This document shows positions 23,209 to 33,900 of a stretch of 64,000 nucleotides of DNA, one piece after another. How positions within the stretch are numbered: the first letter of the stretch is position 1; each line of letters begins with the position of its first letter. Position numbers and translations under genes: made by a program. Source of the DNA: Allacma fusca (Eukaryota > Arthropoda > Collembola > Symphypleona > Sminthuridae); NCBI GenBank assembly GCA_947179485.1, contig OX359249.1, forward strand, positions 52,773,402 to 52,837,401. The letters are read 5' to 3'. The notes below the pieces were generated by a model. It was not told the DNA's origin, ran no database searches, and saw nothing but the letters and a program-made list of their open reading frames with translations.

Positions 23209-23920
23209 AGGAAGAAACTAGAAATAGAAAGATTCGGACATGCTGATGACAACCATCAGCAGCAGTTCAAAACGTATTTGCTAAAACGAAGACGCTCGAA
23301 TTGCACGGTAGCTGGGTACAAAATGCAAAACCATAATTGTGAGAAAATAATTGAATGGTTTCCTCTACTTTACTCTCCAGCCGCCGAAAATTCGCTGTCG
23401 TTACAACTACCCAAAAAGAACGCTAAATGTATAAATACACTTACAAAATTTGACTTCCTCATGCGACATTTAGAAGAGCGAAAGGAAATGGCTGTGGAGG
23501 CTAAGTTCAGCAACAACCATTCCTATCTTGGTAATCATATTGTTCTGGTCACTACCGTACTATCCAAAATCCGGATTTTTGCTACCTCGGTCCTAAAAGA
23601 AAATTTTTACTGCAGGAATGATCTACTTGATCCACATTTTTACACTTTTCGTAGACCCGTTCTCGATGTTTGATCGTACTTGCACTGATTTAAAACCTGT
23701 ATTCAAAATACCTGGCATCATTAAAGTTTTCGTTTGACGTGACAATGACATCACGGGCCGAGATTTTAAAACTTTTTCTATTGGAATGATTGAACTGCTA
23801 TTTTTGTATCAAAGGATACAAACAGAGATAAGAAACAAACGCATCTCGTTTAAAGATCTGGATAAGAAATATGTCTTATCCACCTGTATACAGTACTTAC
23901 CACCGCAGGTCAAGTCATAG
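23209..23920 (+). CDS. unassigned open frame(s), possible exons
   Basis: I do not recognise this. From the acceptor-like site at 23208 an open frame runs about 155 codons (to 23673) without a required start, through LKRRRSNCTVAGYKMQNHNC, IEWFPLLYSPAAENSLSLQL and FDFLMRHLEERKEMAVEAKF. After a 70 bp gap a second frame (about 23744-23920) reads SIGMIELLFLYQRIQTEIRN and later DLDKKYVLSTCIQYLPPQVK before a stop. Composition is protein-like (charged, few low-complexity runs). It could be an eroded host gene, a transposase remnant or chance. No upstream exon was found. Confidence 0.28.
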
Positions 23921-24099
23921 GCAACAGTAATAGACTGGACCCAGACCGCTACCAGATTAAATCACAATTTATGCTCAAGGGACAATAATATCATTATTTG
24001 TCTTTATAATTTCATAACGCACGAGGTAATTATTGTTGATAGTTAAAATAAGAAAAGGTAAAAATTGTTTCGTCAAACAAACCACTGAAATTTGTTTCA

Positions 24100-24720
24100 A
24101 AAATTCACAGGCACCCAAACAAAATTGAAGGCAAAAGAAATCAACCATAGGGAGTCCGATTCCGAAGTCAAAATTGAATCCGTCCAATTGGCTTAGAAAT
24201 AGAACCGGGGGTGCCCTCATTTACCTCTGGGTTTCAGAAATTCAAAGATTATTAAAAACCTCAGATTTGCCCAAATTCAAATAAAATTGATGAAGGCAGA
24301 AGGAATCGACCATAGGGAGGCCGATTCTGAAGTCAGATATGAATCCGGCCAACGGACTTAGAAATTAAAATGGGGGGTACTGTCATTTACCCCTGGGTTT
24401 CAGAAACTCAAAGATTGTTAAAAAACTCAAATTTGCCCAAATTCAAATAAAATTGATGAAGGCAGAACTAATCGACCATAGGGAGTCCGATTCTGAAGTC
24501 AGATTTGAATCCGGCCAATGGAGTTAGAAATAAAAATGGGGTGCCCTCGTTTACCCCTGGGTTTCAGAAACTCAAAGATTATTAAAAACCTCAGATTGGC
24601 CCAAATTCAAAAAAATTGACGAAGGCAGAAGAAATCGAACATAGGGAGTCCGATTTTGAAGTCAGAATTGAAGCTGGCCAATCGAGTAAGAAATAAAACC
24701 GGGTGTACCCTCATTTACCC
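24100..24720. repeat. ~165 bp tandem repeat, about four copies
   Basis: The landmark CATAGGGAG occurs at about 24146, 24311, 24477 and 24640. The landmark GGGTTTCAGAAA recurs with the same spacing. Each unit carries CCCAAATTCAAA, GATGAAGGCAGAA, CCGATTCTGAAGTCAGA and TTTACCCCTGGG. Copies differ by roughly a tenth of positions. It has no coding capacity. This looks like a short satellite-type array. Confidence 0.88.
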
Positions 24721-26370
24721 TGGAGTTGCTAGCAGCTCGGGTTAATAATAATTACGTCATTAAAAAAATTCAATGAAACAACAAGTCGGTACAGCTAAAA
24801 GATTAGTTTGTTCAAATCCTCGAAGGTTTTGCCAAGTTACGCTTTACGCGTGTTTTAGTGTCTAGGGAAACTCATTAGTATGTATTTCAATGATGTATAT
24901 GATTAATTCAGGCTGGAATTTAACTCGGGCTAACTTGATTGACGGTTTGTATTATTCGTAGCTGATGAGGAGAAGGTGGACATTTGTAAGATATTAATAG
25001 TTATATGTAGACAGAGCTATCGAGATGAGAAAATGAGTTGAATAGGCAGACTAAATTAGAAATTGAAAAGTCGAGTCGACAAATCTCAAGCAAAAACTTC
25101 TAATCAGTATGTCTATGTACAAAAAAAATGTATCCATGTACATATGGAATATTACCCTAACTTTTAGAGTTTTCCTCCGAATTCCCTTAAACTCGAGTTT
25201 GTCCTGCTAGAGTATTGCAAGGCCTTGACGCCTGTGCAGTTAGTTTATAAATATTTCTATAGTTTTATTGTGTATTTTTTCGGGGATAACTGGCTTGTCA
25301 TACTAAATTACCTTGTTCTTCAGTTTATATTTATTAAACATAGGCCTAGAAACGACCGTCGTGTCATTAGTCGAAATTTAAACCGTTAACTTTGCAAGTA
25401 CAAACTGTGATACAAGAAGCTAGTTCAATGCAATGTAGAATAATGGAGCTAGTAATTATGGGTTGCAATTATTGGTTACATTAATATGTAAAACATAATG
25501 ACAGTACAACAATCTCAATCCATATTCCAAACTACTAACTGAAGTGGATTTTGGAGTTAGGATTGACTATATTGTTTACCAATAACAGGATTGGTATTGA
25601 TTCATAGAATGCAACTAAATTGGATTAGGATTATGGATAAAGTGAATTCACTGGACCGGGATTGAGGATAAGGAAAAGGTGGGCACCTTGCATACATGTA
25701 GATCCTACAAGTTCGTAAAATGTAGGCTACCCTTAGAAATTTATGAAATCTGAAGGCACTATAAAGTAGGATCAATAATACTAGAAGTAAGTAGGCGAAA
25801 ATAGGGTAGGGTGTACATAATGACAGCTGAATGTGTAGGCAAGTAGTGAGGCTGTAAATTTTGGTTCCGATCAGTCCGACAGGCCTACACGGCTGCATAT
25901 TTTTCATAATCATTCATATCACTAAATTCTTGTCTCACCACCCAAAAAAAATCGCATTCATTGCATGTACAGATACCGGTTTAAGGTATCAGCTTCCTGA
26001 ATACTGAACATTTTATAACGTACAAATTCAGACCCAACGAATGGACTTCTATTCATTACTTTCATATGCGACGATACTGTTGACCCAACCTGCTTAGTTT
26101 TCCAAATTCGCGCACGTTTTGATACCACCTCTTTGGAATAAATGAAGGCTCGAAATGAAGGAGGGTTGTTTTTGGAGAAAGGGTGAAGGAAGGGTGAATT
26201 AATTTGAAAATTGAAGGGAGGCTTCATTCATTGGAAGAAGGAAGGATGTTTTTTAAAAATTTCACTTTAAACCCGTGAAGTAAGGCCATATGATGTGGTC
26301 ATCCCTGAATTATGCAATACCACTCTCCCAACTCCTATGCATGAGAAATCATGACGTAATGCTTTTACTT
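24721..26370. other. intergenic, no gene seen
   Basis: AT-rich, with no recognisable protein or repeat ends. About 26130-26260 is rich in GAAGGAAGG and GAAGGGTG words, a weak word-repeat patch. Confidence 0.5.
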
Positions 26371-26800
26371 AGGCAGTGTGCACATATTACGTTTCAATTT
26401 TGGGGGTGGGAGGGCGTCTTGAAGCTGATGATTTTGTGTATACCAAGGGGGGCGGGGGCAACCTTGCTGATGATGTTTTACATATTCTCAGAAAAATGTA
26501 AGGAATAAACAGCGATAATTATTAGACTCAGTGTTTTTCGTAGCAAACTTTTATTGCTGAAAGACCACATACATTTTATATGCATACATAAGTGATACAT
26601 TAGTACAAATCTCTGACAACCATGAGCATTCTGAAAACTCGTAGGAATGTCTACAAAATAACGTCCGTCAGTCTCAGTATGTTTTGCAAATAATTCGTTC
26701 TCACGATCCCAGTTGCTGTCGCCCTTGGTCATAAAAATACTACAAGCGCTGACAGTGTCAACTGTGAACATGCTGGTAACATTATAGGCAGTGTTGAAAT

Positions 26801-27030
26801 CAGAGCTGCGTTCAAGTTCAAGTATAACTTGAACAGTTCAAGTGCGTATCAAGTTCAAGTCAAGCTAAGTGCAGAAAATTTTGTAATATGATACTTGAAA
26901 ATCAAGTACAAGTGAAATTATAATTTTAACCTGAATTTTCAAGTTCAAGTTAATAATTTATTAATTGATTGCAAAATAAAGGCAAGTTCAAGTACACTGA
27001 ATGGAAGTACCTGAATAAAACTTGAGTTTT
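26801..27030. repeat. word-repeat element end (TTCAAGTTCAAG words)
   Basis: Starts CAGAGCTGCGTTCAAGTTCA, whose first eight bases equal the end of the hAT at 27671. It continues as AAGTTCAAG, ACTTGAAC and AATCAAGTAC words. A further short patch of the same word lies at 28995-29030. The matching right end and target duplication were not found. Confidence 0.5.
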
Positions 27031-27224
27031 TGTCACTGAAAAGCAATGTAAGCATTGCGTAATTTAGTTGAATCATTGCATCCCACTAAAAATAATGTTG
27101 TTCGTGAATTATCATAATAATGACAGCTTTGTGTTTGTTTTCATGCCATCGACATTTAAGTTGCCTCCACGATGCCTAGGGGTCGAGATCGAGAATAATT
27201 CTTGAGTCCTGTTTCCATACTTTG

Positions 27225-27478
27225 AATAATTAAAAGTTCCGACTTATTGTTTTATAAGGATGTTCTTGATACTTGGGATTCTTGTTCCATTATAAAAATC
27301 AAGTTATTGTTCAGTTCACCTGCTCTGAAGCTAAGATTAATAAGTAAAGAATAATTAAAAGTTCCGACTTATTGTTTTATAAGGATGTTCTTGATACTTG
27401 GGATTCTTGTTCCATTATAAAAATCAAGTTATTGTTCAGTTCACCTGCTCTGAAGCTAAGATTAGCTTCAGAGCATAA
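27225..27478. repeat. ~127 bp tandem duplication
   Basis: The segment from ATAATTAAAAGTTCCGACTT to GCTCTGAAGCTAAGATTA occurs twice in tandem, almost identically (from about 27225 and from about 27352). The near-identity points to a recent duplication. Confidence 0.9.
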
Positions 27479-27670
27479 ATAATAAATAATTAAATAGCTC
27501 TTATCTTCTTCTTGAATAAGTTCAAGAAAAATTTATTATTCCCTGCAAGAATAATTTATGCTGATATTAATGATGATGGCGCAGATGAACAATATCTTAT
27601 AAATCAATATTTGTTAAGCAAAATTAATGATGACAAATACTCATGAATATAACTGCTGGTTACACTCATC

Positions 27671-28736
27671 CAGAGCTGTCCAAAATACATGGTATTTTAA
27701 ATACGTGTATTTCAAATACATTTTTGTATTGTGTATTTTCGTGGCTAGGTATGTATTTTGTATTTTGTAGTTTGTATTTTGTCTTACAAAGCAATGTATT
27801 TTGTAGTTTGTATTTTGTCTTACAAAGCAATGTATTTTGTAGTTTGTATTTTGTCTTACGAAGCAATGTATTTTGTAGTTTGTATTTTGTCTTACGAAGC
27901 AATGTATTTTGTAGTTTGTATTTTGTCTTCCTTAAGTAAAGTAAGCAATGTATTTTGTAGTTTGTATTTTGTTCGCTATATAAGCTACTTGTGTTTTGTT
28001 GGCGCACTTTCGGTGTTTGAAAATTCCATTTATGCCAAAAACCAATCACATCAATGAATTAAATTCGTTTTAGCATCCCATAAAACTAAATTTCAGATTT
28101 TGGATGTTCTACGTTTTAAGTATGTATTTTGTAGTTTGTATTTTCGTCGCCTGAAGAATGTATTTAGTATTTTGTAGTTTGTATTTTCGTCGCCTGAAGA
28201 ATGTATTTAGTATTTTGTAGTTTGTATTTTCGTCGCCTGAAGAATGTATTTAGTATTTTGTAGTTTGTATTTTCGTCGCCTGAAGAATGTATTTAGTATT
28301 TTGTAGTTTGTATTTTCGTCACCTGAAGAATGTATTTAGTATTTTGTAGTTTGGATGTTCTACGTTTTGAGTATGTATTTTGTATTTTGTATTTTCGACG
28401 CCTGAAGAATGTATTTTGTAGTTTGTATTTTCGACGCCGGAAGAATGTATTTAGTAATTTGTATTTGCATCCCATAAAACTAAATTTCAGATTTTGGCTG
28501 TTCTACGTTTCAAGTATGTATTTTGTATTTTGTAGTTTGTATTTTCGTCGCCTGAAGAATGTATTTAGTATTTTGTAATTTGTATTTTCTACGTTTTGAG
28601 TATGTATTTTGTATTTTTTAGTTTGTATTTTCGACGCCTGAAGAATGTATTTTGTAGTTTGTATTTTCGACGCCGGAAGAATGTATTTAGTATTTTGTAA
28701 TTTGTATTTGGTGAGCATGTATTTTGGACAGCTCTG
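27671..28736. mobile_element. non-autonomous hAT made of GTATTTTGTAGTTTG tandem words
   Basis: Ends CAGAGCTGTCCAAAATACAT and its inverted match GCATGTATTTTGGACAGCTCTG form the terminal repeat. The flanks CACTCATC (27663-27670) and CACTCATA (28737-28744) agree at seven of eight bases. The interior is nearly all tandem words: about six units of a 36 bp type with GTCTTACAAAGCAAT (27750-27960), and about five units of a 43 bp type with TCGTCGCCTGAAGAAT (28125-28370) plus variants. There is no transposase. The arrays make long spurious open frames on both strands. Confidence 0.9.
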
Positions 28737-29013
28737 CACTCATAAGATAAGTGCAACACTAATGTCGACAAGCTAATAATATGATAGCTACCCTCTTAAT
28801 TCTGGAAATTAGTAAATTAGACTACTGTTTACAGTTATTTGATCAAATATTTTAAACTTTTTAGCAATTTTAAAGTAAAGAATATCATCCGCATGCCGTT
28901 TAGTTTATCCTAATTACGGCGTAAACATTATCAGCTATAATGTTTGTGGACGAAATGTCTAGTATGGTTTATTCCTGTAAAAAAACCTTGAGTAATCAAG
29001 TTCAAGTTCACGT

Positions 29014-29190
29014 TCAAGTCAAGTTTTCCTTACATTTCAATAAGATTTGCTTAATTAAAATTCCCAGAAATACACTGAAAATACCATTGTGTGCACGTAG
29101 TTCACTTGGCAACGAGTTCCGAAGCTTTACGCAATTATACATTATATTCCTTTGGGTGATGCTACATTTAGCAACTGGATGGTAGAGAGT
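29014..29190 (-). mobile_element. LINE ORF2 C-terminal remnant
   Basis: Minus-strand frame with NIMYNCVKLRNSLPSELRAH followed by NGIFSVFLGILIKQILL and a stop shortly after. This is the standard last segment of Jockey/CR1-type ORF2 proteins (W-N-S-L-P-x-x-(I/L)-R-x-x-x-S-xxxFKxxLKxxL). The Trp is replaced by Arg. Only the tail is preserved. The plus-strand open frame over the same bases (29152-29577) is judged a shadow. Confidence 0.6.
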
Positions 29191-29579
29191 AATGCTAGAA
29201 GCAGAACGAAGGCTGGATCTACTACTGCCCGAACATTCAAGACAACCTTGAAAGCAAAACCTGCCATATATGCAATTACTATTTTGTATTTTGTTGCATA
29301 TGAATCCCACAAAAGAGCTGCTCATAGAAGTTCGTTAGAAAACATCTCGAAAAGATTGAATGTGTTGCTCAAAGTTATAAAATGTAGTTTTAGACAGCAT
29401 GTGTGGCTGAGTATTCGTCGGAATCACCGGTGGAAGTTATTGAAAATATGGCTGACTGGAATCAGAGCGAATTTGCCCACACTACTGACGTTAAAAGTTT
29501 TTAAAAATAATAATAGGATCTTTGGAAAAACAGCAATTGCTATTTTGCGTTTGTCCGCGAACGGAAAACCAAAATAATA

Positions 29580-30120
29580 TAGCCAAGATCTCAAGTTTCC
29601 CCACCGGTAATCATTTGTTGATCTTTTTTATTATTTATCTTTTCTTCCTTGTAAATTTGTTTTTCGCACGAACACGTCAACCGATTTCAATCAATAACTA
29701 ACTCTAACGAGTTTTCGACACAAACAAAGATAGAAAAATTGTTTAACGAAATCCATCAAGTAGTTTTTAGAAAGTGAAACTTTCTTATAGACGAGTCTGT
29801 TACGTCCGTCCGTCTACTGGTCTTCTGAGTCGCACAACTCAACAACGGAATGACGTACGGACATGGGACTTGTCCCAAAGTCATGCATTCTAGATGTGCC
29901 TTTTGGTATTTTCCGTGACCTAGGGTCAACCGTTTGACCTCAGAAAATTATTTTCTGGATACAATTATCAAAAAATCTTGCATTTACTATATCTTTCCAA
30001 CGGATTGACGTATGGATATGCATCCTTTACAGATAGCAATCCAGCTCTTTTCCCCTACCCTACTATAACTCTGTAAATTTAAGTTTCACTTTCCTGCACA
30101 TGCAAACAAAGTTTGCCCAA
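29580..30120 (+). repeat. dispersed repeat, TAGAAAGTGAAACTTTCTTA family
   Basis: Carries the near-palindromic landmark TAGAAAGTGAAACTTTCTTA (about 29767) followed by GTCCGTCCGTC. The same combination occurs inverted at about 35115-35185 inside the GAK intron. The family is unknown. No coding sequence. Confidence 0.5.
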
Positions 30121-30268
30121 ATCAGTGCAGTGCACGGATTTTTGTGTTTTTGCTTTGATGACGTTTACAGGGGAGGGGGGTCATGGTAAAATGACTTTAG
30201 GATGACGATAGGGGGGGTAGTGTCCAAAAATCGTGAAAAAAATGAAGCGTAATATGTGCACACTCCCT

Positions 30269-30997
30269 TATCCTTTCTGCCTTTCACAGACGTCCTTCTT
30301 CCTTTGAAGTTATTAAGCTTGCACACGTTGAGCCGAATGTTTCTGTGGCCGACTAGTCAATGGATAGAGGAGAGGTCGGGACCAACTGGGTGCTGTCTGT
30401 CTTGATGTGTATATGTAGAAAAGTGCATATACGCAGCTGCCCATGTGGAGTACTGTAGACAAGAGATCAGACTTGGTCTTGTTTAGGGGTCGTATATTAA
30501 TAATAATACGAGTGACCGGGGAGGTAGGGGTCAGAAAAATATAACGTACAAGAGCTTGGACATAGGTTGTACGCATAAAATACATGCTTTAAAAGCGGGT
30601 ATGGTTAAAAAATAGACATAAATCGCATGACGTAAATAAAGTACGGCCCCCTATGGGATGGGATGTGGTATATAGTATGTAAAGGGTAGTTTGGACTACC
30701 TACGGCCTACGGGTATCTGTGCGTTTAAATGTATTTACTCGTTAGCTGCAAATCAATCATCGTTAAAAGTGTTAAAACTTGTTCTGCACTCGCAATCAGC
30801 AGTCACCACTGTCAACGTCAGCACGGTCGAACATTGATACTGACAGACCCACATTTCTCCAGTGTATTCAAAACAACCTTAAATAAATTATTTTCGGTTG
30901 GTTAGGTGATATTGGTAAAGTTTAGGGGTTTTTGTGCATCTTTCCCGAAGATATTTTGCTCATCCGTTGAGCTTAGCAGGTGTTTTACCAATTTACC
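30269..30997. other. upstream region of the GAK gene
   Basis: No other gene. A TGACGTAAATAAAGTACGGC run near 30627 resembles the conserved end of a widespread DNA transposon. The last 250 bases before the ATG presumably hold the GAK promoter and leader, but no TATA box or initiator stands out and the transcription start cannot be fixed. Confidence 0.4.
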
Positions 30998-33900
30998 ATG
31001 TCTGACCTGCTCAAGTCTGCTCTTAGTTATATTGGATCAGCGTCGACGTCTAACTCAGGCAATAGTTATCCTGTCACATCTGAAATAATTAAGTTGGCAG
31101 GAGAAAATGTTAAACTTCTTAAAGTCATCGCTGAAGGTGAGTATCATATTCTTTTCGTTTACTTCCACGAAATATTTTGAATTTCAACCCACTGTCGGGC
31201 TACTGCTTAGCCCAAAGTTCATTAAATATCTGCAGTATGATTGACCTGACCATTTCAAGAACTTACCTGCACCTAGTTTCTTGCTGTGTGCTGGAATTTT
31301 TTGTTGTTTTGAAAAAGAGGAAGCAAAAAGTGAATGGAAAAGAAGATAAAGTTGGTTAGGGGCTGATATATATTACTCTATTCTAGTATAGATGATAAGT
31401 AATGTGTATCAGGGCTGAGACATGTGGGAATCAGTGCTTGAGATTGAGTCGTCAGTAAATTATTGTTGTTATTCGAGATTTGTAATGATAATCTAGTCAT
31501 TCTTGGGAAAATTAAATAAGAATCGTGCAGCTTGTTCCATAAATGTTTGTTCAATTGATTACAACACTTCGGAGTTCCATGTAAATCAGACTGCTAAGAA
31601 TACAGAAACTTACATACATATTACGTATTCGTTATTACCACTATCATTCATTGGTGTCTTGTGCTAATTTATTAATACTGGATTTATTACGTCAAAATTT
31701 AAGGGGGATCGAGTTACATTTACGGAGGACAGTTTGTACAGACTAATGATATTTTAGCCATCAAAGTAAGTTGCGCATTTTATCAAATTAGTAACCATTT
31801 AATGCTACCTCTATTCGTTCTTTGACAATGTTATTATTACTTTCTTGTATTAACCTAATTATCCCCGAAGCGAAGTCAATCTTAGAGGAAAATATTTTAC
31901 ATAACTATACAACGAGTAGTATGTCTCGCAGCTGTTAAATAACCGTTAAAGTACATATTATTTTCAAACAATATTTCCTTTTAACTATTCCAGAAAATTC
32001 CATGTCAACACGACAATGAGGATAAAATTCTGAGTGAAATTAAATTTATGAGCAGTTTTAACCACGCAAACATTGCAAAATACTTTGGCTACAACAAAAT
32101 TTCTGGAGTTTACTGGATTGGCCTTGAATATTGCAGCACAGTTCCACTTCCTTTACCGCCCGAATATGTTGGACCTGTGTTTGGGCAGATCGTTTCGGGA
32201 GTTGAGTATTTGCATAAACTCGGAATCACTCACTGGGATCTGAAAGTAATATATTTGTTCTCTTATCATTTTCTGTACATTGTTGCGACACATGAAATCA
32301 TTCACGAACTAACTAATTCGTGTTCTGGTGTTTTGGTTATTGGGATTGGAATCAAAAATTTTCGCTTAAATTTAGGTGGAAAATTGTATGCTCGGAAGAG
32401 ATCAAATGATCAAGTTGATTGATTTCGGATCTGCCAGCACGAAAACTTACATTACAAGTCATCTCACAACAATGCAAAGAAACCAACTGGAAGATCAGCT
32501 ATTTCAGCTTACGACTCCTATGTGAGTATCATGCAGACGGGAATACTTTTATTTTGGCAGTATTTACAGAATTGCATAGTTAATTAATGAAAGCAGCTGA
32601 TTTGTTGTTGGATGCCGTGCAGGTATCGTCCTCCTGAGATTCTTGATTTATGGTCTGGAATGATCATAGACTTCCACGTGGATATATGGGCGCTGGGGTG
32701 CGTTCTTTACTATTTAGTTTGTTCTGAGCATCCCTTTTCCGATTCGAATAAACTTGCAATTATTAATTGTAAGTATGCACGGAAGTCGTCGTCATACGAA
32801 AACCTCATAGGTATGCTCGACAAAATTATCCCAAGACAAAATGAAGTCCAGTAACTAATATACTTCTATATTTATTAACGATTTCTAGAGGGACTTCTCG
32901 TGATAAACCCTTTGGATCGAACATCATTGGATAACGTTTTACAACAATTAGAATATTTACGCATAGATTATACTTCACCGATTCCAATCCCATTCGAAGA
33001 TTTCCATATTGGTCCAAGTATCATTCCTGTCACTTCATCTGCATCACTTCTTCATTCTATACGAGGTATTTTTGTTGTTAAAGTAGACCATGAGTGAACC
33101 ATTATTTTATGGTTGGGGTACATTTTAGCCAGACTGCTTGATTTTGTGAAGGTGGTGCAGAGAATTTGTTAAAAAATCTCAAAGAAAGTGGTAGCAGAAT
33201 TTATTCAACTCAACCCCAGCAGCATCAAGCCCAACATCCACCAACTTTACCGAAAGAGCACGCTGCTCCCAAACGACCTCCTCCGCCCAAAATTACTCCA
33301 GAGACGCCAAGAAAGCAACTCACGGGAGAGGATACTGCTAACGTAGCTAAACTGGAATCATCTTCTTTGGATTATAACCAAGTCCAGGCTGAAGCTACTA
33401 CCTTTGATTTACTCAGTGGGTTTGAAAGTCAGGTCAAGTCCGATCCCGCTAATAGTTCACCACGTTTGAAACCAATGGACTCGGTGGACTTATTGGGAGG
33501 TTTCAAAGATGATATTGGTTTTGTGGGTGGACCATCTCAGAATAATTCTCAACGAAGTGGTTCTATCACGAAAAAAACTGATAACTTGTTAGGCGACTTG
33601 TTCGACCTAAACCAGTCTAGGTCACAGACTACCACTCAGTAAGTTGCCTAAGAACTCCTTTAACTAGCAGTTAGGTTGGAAAGATAGTTGCATTTATACA
33701 GAGTAATGTTGTTATCTAAAAATTTATGCCGATTATATTCAACTTATGCTATTTCAATTTATATTTTCCTTGTTTGTTACTTTTATGTTTACAGGCATGT
33801 TATTTCGGTTGTATTTAAGTAATTAAATTCTTTTGATTTTAAAGGACCAAGCCAGATATTAAGAAGGACTTGTTTGATTCGCTATTTTCGGAACAGCCTT

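Larger units (their letters stand above)
26372..30268. repeat. inverted pair of transposon-like ends
   Basis: GCAGTGTGCACATATTACGT begins at about 26373. Its near match lies inverted at 30247-30268 (reading GGGAGTGTGCACATATTACG from the right). G-rich runs follow both. They could be the two ends of one composite element about 3.9 kb long that contains the word arrays between them, or two separate small elements of one family facing each other. No transposase was found inside. Confidence 0.4.

Noticed and set aside
27643-28771. Tyr/Lys/Asn- and Phe/Cys-rich long frames
   Set aside because: They are products of the GTATTTTG tandem words in the hAT at 27671-28736.
29152-29577. 141-residue plus-strand frame
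   Set aside because: The opposite strand carries a recognisable LINE ORF2 tail over the same bases, and the plus frame has no family resemblance.
30980-30997. Extension of the GAK reading frame upstream of 30998
   Set aside because: It would start at GTG. The first in-frame ATG is at 30998 and gives the conserved MSDLLKSAL-type start.
32811-32854. GAK ending in intron 5 read-through (stop at 32852)
   Set aside because: Splicing at 32810 to 32889 continues the kinase C-lobe with a close family match and correct phase.
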